Positions 27,604 to 36,431 are shown, counted from the first letter of the stretch. The stretch is DNA of 64,000 bases from PFJX01 sp963713085 (GCA_963713085.1 CAVQKQ010000020.1:62001-126000), one strand, 5' to 3'. The notes: generated by a model not told the origin, from the letters alone. Numbers and translations are program-made.

Positions 27604-29904
27604 TCATGGGGAGGTCGAGTCTTCCTTTCCCCCGGTTCCGGCCTCTTCCGTACCTGGATAGGGAAACGGCGTCGGATCCAGGAAACGCTCGAGCACGTTG
27701 CTCGTGATGCGGCAGATATCGTTGTCGTAGTCGCGATGGGCCAGGGCGCCCGCATAGCCTATGGAGCCGGTCGCGAACACCGCCCCGCCCGCGGGTGTCT
27801 CGAAGAACGTCATGTCCGCGCGCAACTTGGATCCCTCCAGACCCGGGTATCTGGCATCCGCCTCCTCCCGGACCAGTCTGAAATCGTCGGGATGATCCAC
27901 CGAACTCGCCAGGACCAGGGCATGGCCGGGGGAGCCGAGTTGGGGATTCCACCGATCGATCTCCTGGCCGGCCGCCCCGCCGCACACGCTGCCATAGTCG
28001 CCGAAACGTTCCCCCTCGGAAGTGCCCGCGAAGATGAAGCCGGCCCGGGGGTCGTCGGCCCCCGGTTGGCGCCGGTAGCGGGTGCCGGCGTCCCCCGCCA
28101 GGGCGACGAAGCCGACCCCGACCAGCCGATTCGGCGCGCGTCCCAGGTTGCGCCACAAGCCGCCGTATTCGCCGCTGAAGGCATGGTAGTACTCGCCGGG
28201 CGCCGAATCCCAGGCAAGCCCCCGTCCCTCGCTGCGCCGCAACTCGATGACGGCCCGGTTTCGCGGGTGGTAGGCGATGCGCCAATAGAAGCCGTTGCCG
28301 CCCAGGTACATGAGCCGACCGCCCCGGGCCAGATGGTTCTCGAGGCCGTCCAGCATGCCGGTACTGCAATATTCCGGATGGGTGCCGGTGATGACCACCC
28401 GGTAGCCATCGAGCAAGGCGGCACCTTCCCGATCCAGGTCCGCATCGGTCACCACGTCGAAAGACACGCCCAGATGATGAAGCCAGGCCGTAAGGTTGGT
28501 ATCCGCGTTGAAAGACCACATCCTGCCCTTCGGGCCGAGATTCAGGGTCGGTCGCAGATGGGATGAATAATGCACCCCGCTCCCGTCGGCATGGCGCTCG
28601 TAAAGCGATAGGCCCACTTCCGGATGGTCACGCAGATAGGCGTCCTTCGGGTCCATGGCCAGGTTCTCGTCCAGCATGGCCGCGTACATCGAGAATCGCG
28701 TGTTGGCGTAGGCCAGGTAGGTGGCCGTGGACGCCAGCAGCACGACCCCGGCCTTGGCGTGGCGCGGCGAGGGCCGCACGAAGAACGGGATGTAGCCTTC
28801 ATCCTCGCCGCGCGTGAGCTTCACGGCATAAACGCCGCTGGACAGCGTTTCCGGCACGGTCCACTCGATGCCCGCCTCCCAGCCGGCATCCGTCAGATCG
28901 TCCTCGTGGAAATGCACCGCGCCGTAATGGTGGGGCGCACGCTTCCAGTCCTGTTCGCTGCCGTCCCAGCGCACCCCCTTAACGGCGCGGGTCGGCGTGT
29001 TGTGGAACCTGCCGTGCAGGCCGTTGCCGGATACGTCGAGGAATTCATCGCCGTCGATGTCGCGGGAAAAGTCCCAGGCGGCGACGAGGCGGGGGTCGGC
29101 CCGCAGGCGTTCGGTATCCTCGCTCAGCTTCAGCGCCTCGGCGGCCTCGATCCTTTTTCCGGCCACCCAGGGCAATTCGATCCGCCCATTGAAGAACCGC
29201 TCGTTCACGGGATTGTGCAGGTTGTCGCAGCCCGCCCTGACGGCGAACAGCCATGGACTTTCGCACAGCACGAAGTCGCGTGCGAGTTTGCGCTCAGCGT
29301 GTGCTTCCGGGCGGCTTTTCCCGACGCTGTCCGGAAAGCCGGACCAAGCGTCAGTTCCAGGCGCTTGTCCCGGAACGCGAAGGACAGCCAATGCCATCGG
29401 TGCGTCACCAGCGGCAGCCGGGTCGTCGAACAAGCGTCGTCCGACGGTCTGCGCCATGGCGATTACATCCCGGGTATCGCGGTGTCGGAGCGCCGCGGGG
29501 GTGCTGTGGCGTCGCGAGACTTGCAGGCCGTCCGCCTGGACGGTGATGGTGATCCCGATATTGGGAATGTCCAGCAGCGTCGATACGTGCGCATACAGCA
29601 GCGTGGGCATGAAGTAGAGGCAGATCGTGCCTTCGTCCAGATGCGGGACGGTTGCCGTCACGCCGTAGGAGCCCGCGACGATGGTCTGGCTGCCTGCCTC
29701 GAATTCACCCGCCGCCGACCAGTCGACGGGCTCTTCCCGGAAACCGGCGCCCGAGGGCCGCGCGTCGCCGCAGATCATCCTTACAAGTTCAGCCCGGTAG
29801 CGCCCCCGCGGGTCCGCACTGATCATGAAGCGCTGGCGGTCGCCGGCCACCACGGACAGGTGGTCCGTATAGCCCAGGAGAGTGGTCCGCTCAGGCGAGT
29901 CCAT
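27604..29904 (-). CDS. N,N-dimethylformamidase large-subunit-like protein
   Basis: This 766-residue cytoplasmic protein matches the length and layout of the beta (large) subunit of N,N-dimethylformamidase. The N-terminal half contains a concanavalin/LamG-like region (AAWDFSRDIDGDEFLDVSGN, LHGRFHNTP). The C-terminal half has conserved stretches ASTATYLAYANTRFS, DVVTDADLDREG, VITGTHPEYCS and LMYLGGNGFYWR. The known enzyme is a mononuclear iron amidohydrolase with two tyrosines and a carboxylate as ligands; tyrosines in TYLAY and HPEYCS are candidates, but I could not align them. No small-subunit gene is adjacent. Ten bases separate it from the upstream PhyH-type gene, so it is likely part of the lanthipeptide operon. 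Its substrate is unknown. Confidence 0.8.
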   Translation of the reverse strand: MDSPERTTLLGYTDHLSVVAGDRQRFMISADPRGRYRAELVRMICGDARPSGAGFREEPVDWSAAGEFEAGSQTIVAGSYGVTATVPHLDEGTICLYFMPTLLYAHVSTLLDIPNIGITITVQADGLQVSRRHSTPAALRHRDTRDVIAMAQTVGRRLFDDPAAAGDAPMALAVLRVPGQAPGTDAWSGFPDSVGKSRPEAHAERKLARDFVLCESPWLFAVRAGCDNLHNPVNERFFNGRIELPWVAGKRIEAAEALKLSEDTERLRADPRLVAAWDFSRDIDGDEFLDVSGNGLHGRFHNTPTRAVKGVRWDGSEQDWKRAPHHYGAVHFHEDDLTDAGWEAGIEWTVPETLSSGVYAVKLTRGEDEGYIPFFVRPSPRHAKAGVVLLASTATYLAYANTRFSMYAAMLDENLAMDPKDAYLRDHPEVGLSLYERHADGSGVHYSSHLRPTLNLGPKGRMWSFNADTNLTAWLHHLGVSFDVVTDADLDREGAALLDGYRVVITGTHPEYCSTGMLDGLENHLARGGRLMYLGGNGFYWRIAYHPRNRAVIELRRSEGRGLAWDSAPGEYYHAFSGEYGGLWRNLGRAPNRLVGVGFVALAGDAGTRYRRQPGADDPRAGFIFAGTSEGERFGDYGSVCGGAAGQEIDRWNPQLGSPGHALVLASSVDHPDDFRLVREEADARYPGLEGSKLRADMTFFETPAGGAVFATGSIGYAGALAHRDYDNDICRITSNVLERFLDPTPFPYPGTEEAGTGGKEDSTSP

Positions 29905-29914
29905 GGGGTCCGAC

Positions 29915-30742
29915 CTATCGCAGCCTCGGAAAACCGGGATGGCGAAACAGGGAGCCGGGCGGCCTCAGGGCCATCTCCTCGATCGGGTCGCGCGGGCCTT
30001 CCTCGCGCCTGAGCCGGTCGACCTCGGCGACGCCCTGTTCCGGCCGTTCGGCGCAGAAGGCGTGATCGCCGAAAAAACGCAGCGAGATGGTCCGTCGCCG
30101 TCCGCCCACGCGGGTCGGCGCGCCGCCGTGCAGGGTGGCCGGGTGGAACAGGACCACGTCGCCGGGTTCGATTGCCCACGAGACGATGGGCCAGGCCGCG
30201 CGGTTGGCCTCGATGTCCGGCAGATCGGGCCAGACGCCGTCGGCGTACATGGCTGCGGAGGGATCCTCGGGATCGAAGGCTGTGGGATTGAACAGCGGGC
30301 CGCGATGGGAGCCTGAGACAAATTCCAGGGATTCGGCCTTGCCCACCGGGTCCAGGTTGAGCCAAAGGGTCGCCAGGTGGTCGCCCTCCAGGGGAACGTA
30401 GGGCAGGTCCTGATGCCAGGGCGTGCGCTGGGTATCTCCGCCCTCCTTGAGCCAGATCTGCTCGTAAAGCAGCCAGAGGCCTTCGCTGCCGAGCACCCCC
30501 GCCACCAGGTCCGAGAGCCCCGTTTCGCCCAGCAACGCCCGATACTCGGGAAAGGCATCCGGATTGGCGTGATCCTGGTAGAAGGCGCCGGGCCGACCCG
30601 CCAGCACCTGTCTGGCCCAGGGGCCGGGATGCGCCAGGGTCCAGCGATAGGCGCCTTCGGCCAGATCCAGGCCGCGCCGGTCCAAAGCGCCTCTGACGAA
30701 GACCACGCCGTCCTCCCGGAAACGGGCTTGCAGGTCGGTCAT
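29915..30742 (-). CDS. Phytanoyl-CoA dioxygenase (PhyH) family protein
   Basis: The 275-residue protein begins MTDLQARFREDGVVFVRGAL at the ATG at 30742, whose first bases overlap the stop of the synthetase gene (ATGA). It is a non-haem Fe(II)/2-oxoglutarate oxygenase: the HxD pair is in TPWHQDLPY, the distal histidine in FHPATLHGGAPT, and a conserved arginine follows in RRTISLRFFGD. PhyH enzymes hydroxylate or halogenate many natural-product intermediates. Translational coupling to the synthetase strongly suggests that it modifies the peptide product. Confidence 0.88.
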   Translation of the reverse strand: MTDLQARFREDGVVFVRGALDRRGLDLAEGAYRWTLAHPGPWARQVLAGRPGAFYQDHANPDAFPEYRALLGETGLSDLVAGVLGSEGLWLLYEQIWLKEGGDTQRTPWHQDLPYVPLEGDHLATLWLNLDPVGKAESLEFVSGSHRGPLFNPTAFDPEDPSAAMYADGVWPDLPDIEANRAAWPIVSWAIEPGDVVLFHPATLHGGAPTRVGGRRRTISLRFFGDHAFCAERPEQGVAEVDRLRREEGPRDPIEEMALRPPGSLFRHPGFPRLR

Positions 30743-33432
30743 GGCCGGCCTCCATTCCCGGGAAGCGGGCCCGCGCAACGCGCCAGCCAGGCACCGGACA
30801 GCAGCGGCCACGGACTGTCGGAGAGGTGCAGCGCCAGGGCCGTTGCCGGGCCCAGGAAGCCGATCCAGAGGTCCGGGGTGGTCACACCCGGATCGTCGGA
30901 GATCCATGCGCAGCTGCCGTCCGCCTTGTGATGCAGGATGCGCAGGGCCCGCGCCGTCTTGCCGGCCCGGGCCCTGGCCCGGCCCCGGTGGCGGGGGATG
31001 GCGCCGAGCATGCGCCAAGTCTCCAGTTGCCCGGCCAGGCCGTGGCAATAGGTGGGCGTGCCCACGGCCATGGCGTCGCCAAGGCAATCCACCGCCCAGT
31101 CTATTTCCGCCGTCAGCGCCGGATCGTCACCCAGCCCCTGCAGGATGGCCCAGAGATAGCCGGCCACGCCGTGGCACCAGTTGCCTACGGCGTGATGCCG
31201 ATCGTCGCCGATGGCGATGCGCAGGGCCGAACCGTCCTCGGTGCGGCCCCGGGCGGCGATGCCGCGAAAGGCCGCGCGCGCGGTGTCCATGCAGGTCTCG
31301 TCACCGGCCCACCGCCCCCAGCAGGCCAGCGCCATGGCGATGCCCGCCGAGCCGTGGGCGCAGCCCAGATAGGGCGTGTCGATCCCGGGATCGATGCCCC
31401 AGACCGGGACTCCGTCCGCTTCTGCGGCGTGGTCCAGGATGTGGCGCACGGCGTTACGGGCCAGGTCCATGGGCCAGGTCTCGCGGAGGAACTCGCCGAG
31501 CAGGCAGCCTGCCCACACGACCCCCGCGCTGCCGGAGAACAGGTCCATCTCCCGGAGATCGGCCGAGGCGGCCTCGAACCTTCGCCGGGCGGCGGCGAGG
31601 TAGCGTTCGTTTCCCAGCCGGCGTCCCGCGACGGCCAGGGCGAGGGCGACCCCCGCGTTGCCGGTGAACACGCCGGGGGCGTTCTCCGCGGCGGGCCGAT
31701 CGGCCAGCCAGCGGGCGCCGCCGTCGATCTGCTCGGTGAAATCCTGTCGGCCCAGGGCGCTGTCGAGGGTGGCAAGGCCGAGAACGATCCCCGAGGCCCC
31801 GATATTGATGGCCTCGCAATCGAAGGATTTCATGAAGTGGGTATTGCGCCAGCAGGTTCCGTCCGGACCGGTTCGGGCGTAGCTGCCCGCCAGCCTCCCC
31901 GCGTCCAGGATGGCACGCAGTTGCCAGCGCCGTTCCCGCCTGTCGCTCGGGCGGCCCGGTGCCGGGGAGATTCCCATCAACCGGTCGGCGAAGTCGGCGA
32001 GATCCACGGTCGCGACGGCGGCCGTCGGGCGGTCGGCGGGATCGGGCGCCGTAAAATCCGCCACCAGGGAGGCGGCGCGCCCAGCACCTTCATTGTCAAG
32101 GAGCGCCCGCAGCCTGCCGGTGCCGGGGGGCAGCAAACCGGGGGGGATGTCGAGGATCGCCTGGCCGATGCAGCCGGACAGGGCGAACACGTCCCGGGAG
32201 AACGCCGCGGGCACCTTGGCGTCGATCTCGGGGGCCATGTGGCCGCGCGTGCCGCCGGATCGGATGAAGTCGCCTTCCCTTTCGGCAAGCTCGAAATCGA
32301 TCAGGCCCACCTGCTCGCCCCGGCGCACGGCGTTCTCGAGCTTGACGTCGCCGTGGACGAAGCCGGTCGCGTGCATCCGCGCCACGGCCTCTGCGAGCCG
32401 CGGCAGGTAGCGGATGCGTTCGCGGCGAGGCAGTTCGCTCAGCAGATCGCCGCGGAAATCCTCCATGACCAGGACGGGCCAATCGCCGTCCAGCCAGGCC
32501 AGGGGGCGCGGCGCCAGGCCGGCCTGGCCTGCCAGCGCGGTGAGGATGTGGAACTCTTTTTCCATCTGGTCCCGGACGTCGATGCCCCGGGCGTCTCCCG
32601 CCACACCCGGCCGCCCGACCTTGATAACCACTGTGTCGAGGCTTTCCAGGTCCGCGCCGAGGAAGGCGCGCGATCTTGGACTGTCGCTCAGCCGCGCCAG
32701 GGCGACGAAGCGGCCGTCGCCGATTTGCAATGGGTCGTCCAGTTCGATGGGGCAAGTCGCGGGCGGGCAGCAGGCCACCGGGGGGGCGGGGGCATGGCAT
32801 GACTGCAGTCCACCCGTTTTGCGGGTATCGGGCACGTGGGTGCCGTCGTCCAGGATAAGAGCGAATTCGTGGATGCCCGTGCTGCCGACCACGCTGGGAC
32901 CCGAGCCGAACACGCCATAGCGGAACGAAACCGCGGAGCCGGGCCTCGGGTGCAGGTCGGTCTGAACCTCGGGGCCGCGGCTGGCGGGCCAGAGTTGATC
33001 GATGCGTGCGATGAGGTCGCGGGCATGTTGGTCGTCGCGGGGATAGACGGTGACGATCTTGCCGAGCTGCTCCGCACCGGCATCGCCCGAGTTCAGGAAG
33101 ACGATATCCTCGATCCGGCGCGTGACCTTGAAAGCGGCCCTGAGGTCCCGCAGCGGTTCGGCGATGGTCGATAGGAGCATGGGGCTTTCCATGGCGCTCG
33201 CCGAAACGTGAATCTTCCAACCCTGATGGGGGGTGGCCTCGTGGTGCGGACGGAAGAAGCGCCAGCGAAGGGGACCGTCGGACCAGTCGGTGATCTTCCA
33301 GTCGGTTTCGAGTTGTTGGCTTAAAAGTTGAAATGCGGCGGAGTAGGCCTCCGCCGCATCAGGCAGACTCCCGCTCAACGCTATGACGCGTCGGGCGAGA
33401 TCTTGGTCCCTTGGCAGGTATGCCAGGGGCAC
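30739..33432 (-). CDS. Lanthipeptide synthetase, class IV-like (LanL) or class III (LanKC)
   Basis: This 897-residue protein has the three-domain layout of class III/IV synthetases. Residues about 30-215 form the lyase-type region with HQGWKIHVSASA and LGKIVTVYPRDD. Residues about 235-490 are a Ser/Thr kinase domain with Lys271 in VVIKVG, the loop HGDVKLEN (His360, Asp362, Asn367) and the metal site LIDFE (Asp379). Residues about 510-897 are a LanC-like cyclase. The zinc ligands of LanC appear present: Cys752 in NWCHGVAG and Cys796-His797 in TYCHGLAG, which favours class IV over class III. The GTG start at 33432 overlaps the end of the upstream small gene by 52 bases. It would phosphorylate, eliminate and cyclise Ser/Thr with Cys in a precursor peptide. 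Confidence 0.88.
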   Translation of the reverse strand: MPLAYLPRDQDLARRVIALSGSLPDAAEAYSAAFQLLSQQLETDWKITDWSDGPLRWRFFRPHHEATPHQGWKIHVSASAMESPMLLSTIAEPLRDLRAAFKVTRRIEDIVFLNSGDAGAEQLGKIVTVYPRDDQHARDLIARIDQLWPASRGPEVQTDLHPRPGSAVSFRYGVFGSGPSVVGSTGIHEFALILDDGTHVPDTRKTGGLQSCHAPAPPVACCPPATCPIELDDPLQIGDGRFVALARLSDSPRSRAFLGADLESLDTVVIKVGRPGVAGDARGIDVRDQMEKEFHILTALAGQAGLAPRPLAWLDGDWPVLVMEDFRGDLLSELPRRERIRYLPRLAEAVARMHATGFVHGDVKLENAVRRGEQVGLIDFELAEREGDFIRSGGTRGHMAPEIDAKVPAAFSRDVFALSGCIGQAILDIPPGLLPPGTGRLRALLDNEGAGRAASLVADFTAPDPADRPTAAVATVDLADFADRLMGISPAPGRPSDRRERRWQLRAILDAGRLAGSYARTGPDGTCWRNTHFMKSFDCEAINIGASGIVLGLATLDSALGRQDFTEQIDGGARWLADRPAAENAPGVFTGNAGVALALAVAGRRLGNERYLAAARRRFEAASADLREMDLFSGSAGVVWAGCLLGEFLRETWPMDLARNAVRHILDHAAEADGVPVWGIDPGIDTPYLGCAHGSAGIAMALACWGRWAGDETCMDTARAAFRGIAARGRTEDGSALRIAIGDDRHHAVGNWCHGVAGYLWAILQGLGDDPALTAEIDWAVDCLGDAMAVGTPTYCHGLAGQLETWRMLGAIPRHRGRARARAGKTARALRILHHKADGSCAWISDDPGVTTPDLWIGFLGPATALALHLSDSPWPLLSGAWLARCAGPLPGNGGRP

Positions 33433-33617
33433 ATGTGCAATGCACCCCTAAGGTGGCTCTCGGGATATGGCATGGAGCGATCCACAGATCCCGGCCTGGA
33501 TTGGGAGGCGTCGCCGGTCAGCGCGCCGACGGCCTGCTCGCGTTCAATCGCCTTGGCGTGCATCGCGGCACGCAAGCCATCGACCCTGTTGCGTATGACG
33601 TCATGACTGATATTCAT
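33381..33617 (-). CDS. Putative lanthipeptide precursor peptide
   Basis: This 78-residue peptide starts at the ATG at 33617 with a strong ribosome site (GAGGAG). The N-terminal half, about residues 1-35, is a charged helical stretch (MNISHDVIRNRVDGLRAAMH...) that could be the leader. The C-terminal half is rich in Ser and Thr and ends with HMCPWHTCQGTKISPDAS, giving two cysteines (63 and 68) preceded by several Ser/Thr. This composition, the position directly before the LanL-type gene and the 52-base overlap support a substrate role. The leader cleavage point and ring pattern cannot be read. No second candidate precursor was found in the cluster. Confidence 0.65.
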   Translation of the reverse strand: MNISHDVIRNRVDGLRAAMHAKAIEREQAVGALTGDASQSRPGSVDRSMPYPESHLRGALHMCPWHTCQGTKISPDAS

Positions 33618-33758
33618 TGTCCTGCTCCTCAAGAGTTTATTCACCACATGTGTACCAATCGGGGTGGTCCGCTCCCCTTGCGAGGATGTCGGGCTGTCCC
33701 GGCCATCGTCCCCCGAACACCAAAATCCAACCTCGAATCAACCGGGGGACATATGAAT

Positions 33759-33786
33759 AACATAGCCGCAAAATCAGAATCAACAA
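33759..33786 (-). promoter_or_regulatory. Possible promoter of the lanthipeptide operon
   Basis: The 288-base gap between the precursor-like gene and the sulfotransferase-like gene has an AT-rich stretch unusual for this window (about 33720-33800). On the minus strand TTGTTG (33786-33781) and TATGTT (33764-33759) are spaced by 16 bases, a weak match to a sigma-70 promoter. The start codon would be about 140 bases downstream. No regulator gene is adjacent. Confidence 0.25.
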
Positions 33787-33905
33787 AGAAATCCGGATAG
33801 AGCGAATGCCGCGCCCTGTATGGCATCCAGGGAGATTCGGGCCTCGTTGTCCGGACATTGGCGCCCCCACCCAAGCCGCCACAGGAAGGCTGCGCATTGA
33901 CGGTG

Positions 33906-35003
33906 TTACGCGGTCTTCAGGGGAAGCGGCGTCGGGAAGGGGAGGTCAACGAACTGGCGTTCGGCCCAATCGACGCCCTGGCGGATTTCGTCCCGATAAC
34001 GCCGATAGACGTCGCGCTGTTTCCCGGCCCGGTCCCGCGCCGTAAACCGGCTCCCGGGCGCCTTGGAGTGAACCGGCAGGGTCGACGCGACGGCGGCCTC
34101 GATTTCCCGATCCGATGTCCTGATGCCGAAAAGACGGGTCATGGACCCCAGGGTGTCGGTCGGGTCATGCAGGAACGCCCCGAAGTCCAGGGAGCGGCAG
34201 CCCGCGCCCGGCGTCGTCCGCGCGAAGTCCGCATACAGGCGCATATGCAGCCACCAGAGGCAGGCGGCGCGCTGGGCGCCGGCCAGCGCGCGCCACCGTC
34301 CCTCGGCCATGATCGCCCGGTCCGGAAACAGCACGGAAAGGTCCTCGAGCCTGTCGTCCACGAAGCCCATGCGGACGTCGTCATCCAGCAGCGCGATCAG
34401 AAACTCTTCCAGGCCGACGTAAAGGAACAGGGCCCGGGCCTGCGGCGAGCGGGCCAGGAACTGGCCGATCAGGCTGGTGGAGGCGTCGGTGGGCTTGATG
34501 ATGGCGGTTTGGCCCGGATGGAATGTGCGGCCCAGCAGGGTCATGAGCAGATCGAATTGCCCTTGCCAGGTAACCTGGTCCGTCGGCCCAGCGACCTGAT
34601 GACGGCCGCGGAAGGCCAGGTCGTGGACCGGATAGGGTTCCTTGAGGACCATGGCGTCGGAGAGTTGGTCGAGGCAGCGGGAGATCAGTGTCGAACCGCA
34701 AAATGCGATGTGAAAGATGCCGTGCACCGGCCTGCCGTGCCCCGGGCTGGACTTCGCAAGGAGGATCGCATGATCCAGCGGCAGCGATAGGCATCCGGCG
34801 GTGGGGACTTCCCGATCGTCCAGGAAATTCGCGTCCCGGTAGAGCCGCTCCGACACCGGCACGAGCATCAGCGCGTTCTCCGACGGCGACAGGTCGATCG
34901 GAAACCATTCCGGCGTGAGCCACAGGCTGGCCAGGTCGTCAAAGCTGGATGCGCGGCAGTTGAGATCCATGGGAGGGGCTTGGTTGGCGGCCGGATGCTC
35001 CAT
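33906..35003 (-). CDS. Sulfotransferase-like protein
   Basis: The protein (365 residues from the ATG at 35003; a later ATG at 34970 and an upstream GTG at 35096 are alternatives) has a P-loop-like segment FHIAFCGSTLISRCLDQL. It resembles the 5'-phosphosulfate-binding loop (SGSTLLSR) of sulfotransferases, followed by AIIKPTDASTSLIGQFLA and ALFLYVGLEEFLIALLDDD in the expected order. The family assignment is by motif only. It transfers a sulfo group from PAPS in characterised members. It lies upstream of the precursor gene on the same strand and is divergent from the P450 gene. A role in tailoring the peptide is inferred. Confidence 0.6.
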   Translation of the reverse strand: MEHPAANQAPPMDLNCRASSFDDLASLWLTPEWFPIDLSPSENALMLVPVSERLYRDANFLDDREVPTAGCLSLPLDHAILLAKSSPGHGRPVHGIFHIAFCGSTLISRCLDQLSDAMVLKEPYPVHDLAFRGRHQVAGPTDQVTWQGQFDLLMTLLGRTFHPGQTAIIKPTDASTSLIGQFLARSPQARALFLYVGLEEFLIALLDDDVRMGFVDDRLEDLSVLFPDRAIMAEGRWRALAGAQRAACLWWLHMRLYADFARTTPGAGCRSLDFGAFLHDPTDTLGSMTRLFGIRTSDREIEAAVASTLPVHSKAPGSRFTARDRAGKQRDVYRRYRDEIRQGVDWAERQFVDLPFPTPLPLKTA

Positions 35004-35107
35004 TCTCCGAACCCGGCGGGTTTCAGGCAACCTGGCGATAATCGACTCTCGATAAACCGGATGCCCGCGAGTAATCTTGGCGCTGTCCAATACCACCAGC
35101 CCGGATC

Positions 35108-36346
35108 ATGAACACAACAGGCCCGCCGGTATTCGCTGATCCCGGTGAACGCATCGACCTTCCGATCCTCGACCAGCGCTTCAAGGCGAATCCCTATCCG
35201 TTCTACGAGGGCCTGCGCGGGCAGGGCCGTACCGTCGTTCCCATCCGTCTGCCGACGGGTGTGGAGGCCTGGCTGGTGACGGACTACGACGAGGCGCGCC
35301 GGCTGTTGAACGACGCCAGGCTGTCCAAGCACGCCGTGAATTTCGAGGGACGACCTGAAGACGCGGGTGCCGCCCTGCATCCCCTGTTCCATCACCTGCT
35401 CACCCAGGACCCGCCGGAGCACACCCGGTTGCGCGCCATCGTTGCGCGGGAATTTTCCGCCCGCCGGGTGAATCTGCTGCGGCCGCGCATCCTGGAATTC
35501 GCCAACCAGTTGCTGGACGGGATCGCGCCCCGGGGCGCGGCGGACCTCGTGGCGGAGTTCGCGTTGCCTCTGCCCCTCAGGGTCATCTGCGAACTCGTCG
35601 GCATCCCCGCGACGGACGTCGGACGCGTGCGGGATTGCTCCGCGCGGCTCGCGGCCGCGGATCTTGACGATACGGAGCGGGTCCCGGACATCGCCCAGGA
35701 AATGCAGGACTACCTGTTGCACCTTGCCCGGGAAAAACGCGCCGAGCCGGACGATTCCCTATACAGCACTCTGGTGGCGGCCAGCGACAGAGACGAGCTG
35801 TCGGAAAACGAACTTGCGTCCATGGCGTTTCTCCTGCTGATGGCCGGACACGAGACCACCACCAGCCTCATCGGCAATGGCGTGCTCGCCCTCCAGCGCG
35901 AACCGTCGGCGTGGGCGGCGCTGTGCGCCGACGAGCACCTGGCCCAGTCCGCGGTGGAGGAGATCCTGCGCTTCGAAAGCCCCCTGGAGGCCGCCACGGC
36001 GCGCTACGCGACGACCGAGATCCAGATCGGGGACGCCCTCATCCGGGCGGGGGACAGGGTGTTCGTCGGCCTGGCGGCGGCCAACCGGGACCCGCGTCAT
36101 TTTGCGTGCGCGAACCACCTGGATATTCGTCGCGACCCGCCCGCGGATCACCTGGCCTTCGGCCATGGCATCCACTATTGCCTCGGCGCGGGCCTGGCGC
36201 GCGCGCAGGGGGAGATTGCTCTGGCGGCGCTGGCGCGCCACTTCCCGGACCTGGCCCTGGCCGTGCCGCTGGAGAACCTGGAATGGACACCGGGTTTGAT
36301 CATGCGGGGGTTGCGCAGGCTGCCGGTGCGTTTCCAGCCGCGCTAG
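35108..36346 (+). CDS. Cytochrome P450
   Basis: This 412-residue soluble bacterial P450 shows the oxygen-binding helix motif AGHETT at residues 246-251, the ExxR motif in VEEILRFESP, and the haem-binding loop FGHGIHYCLGAGLAR with axial Cys358. It begins MNTTGPPVFADPGERIDLP with no membrane anchor. The sequence is of the kind found in bacterial secondary-metabolite P450s (CYP107-like). No ferredoxin or reductase gene is adjacent. It is divergent from the sulfotransferase-like gene, so the region between them (35004-35107) probably holds control sites for both. A role in oxidising the peptide product is inferred from the cluster. Confidence 0.92.
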   Translation: MNTTGPPVFADPGERIDLPILDQRFKANPYPFYEGLRGQGRTVVPIRLPTGVEAWLVTDYDEARRLLNDARLSKHAVNFEGRPEDAGAALHPLFHHLLTQDPPEHTRLRAIVAREFSARRVNLLRPRILEFANQLLDGIAPRGAADLVAEFALPLPLRVICELVGIPATDVGRVRDCSARLAAADLDDTERVPDIAQEMQDYLLHLAREKRAEPDDSLYSTLVAASDRDELSENELASMAFLLLMAGHETTTSLIGNGVLALQREPSAWAALCADEHLAQSAVEEILRFESPLEAATARYATTEIQIGDALIRAGDRVFVGLAAANRDPRHFACANHLDIRRDPPADHLAFGHGIHYCLGAGLARAQGEIALAALARHFPDLALAVPLENLEWTPGLIMRGLRRLPVRFQPR

Positions 36347-36431
36347 CGATGTATGACCCGACCCGTGGTGGCTTTGTCCCCGTCGTGCCATCCTTAGGCC
36401 TTGACCAGTCACGGACCGAGGCCGCGTAGCC

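Noticed and set aside
33752..33799. 15-codon plus-strand frame (MNNIAAKSESTKKSG) in the lanthipeptide intergenic region
   Set aside because: It has a GGGGGA-like site nearby, but it is very short, opposite in direction to the operon and has no cysteine; more likely chance in an AT-rich promoter region.
33637..33897. Two overlapping minus-strand frames of 77 and 86 codons upstream of the precursor-like gene
   Set aside because: They lack good ribosome sites, overlap each other in different frames and fall in the AT-rich leader; no precursor-like composition.
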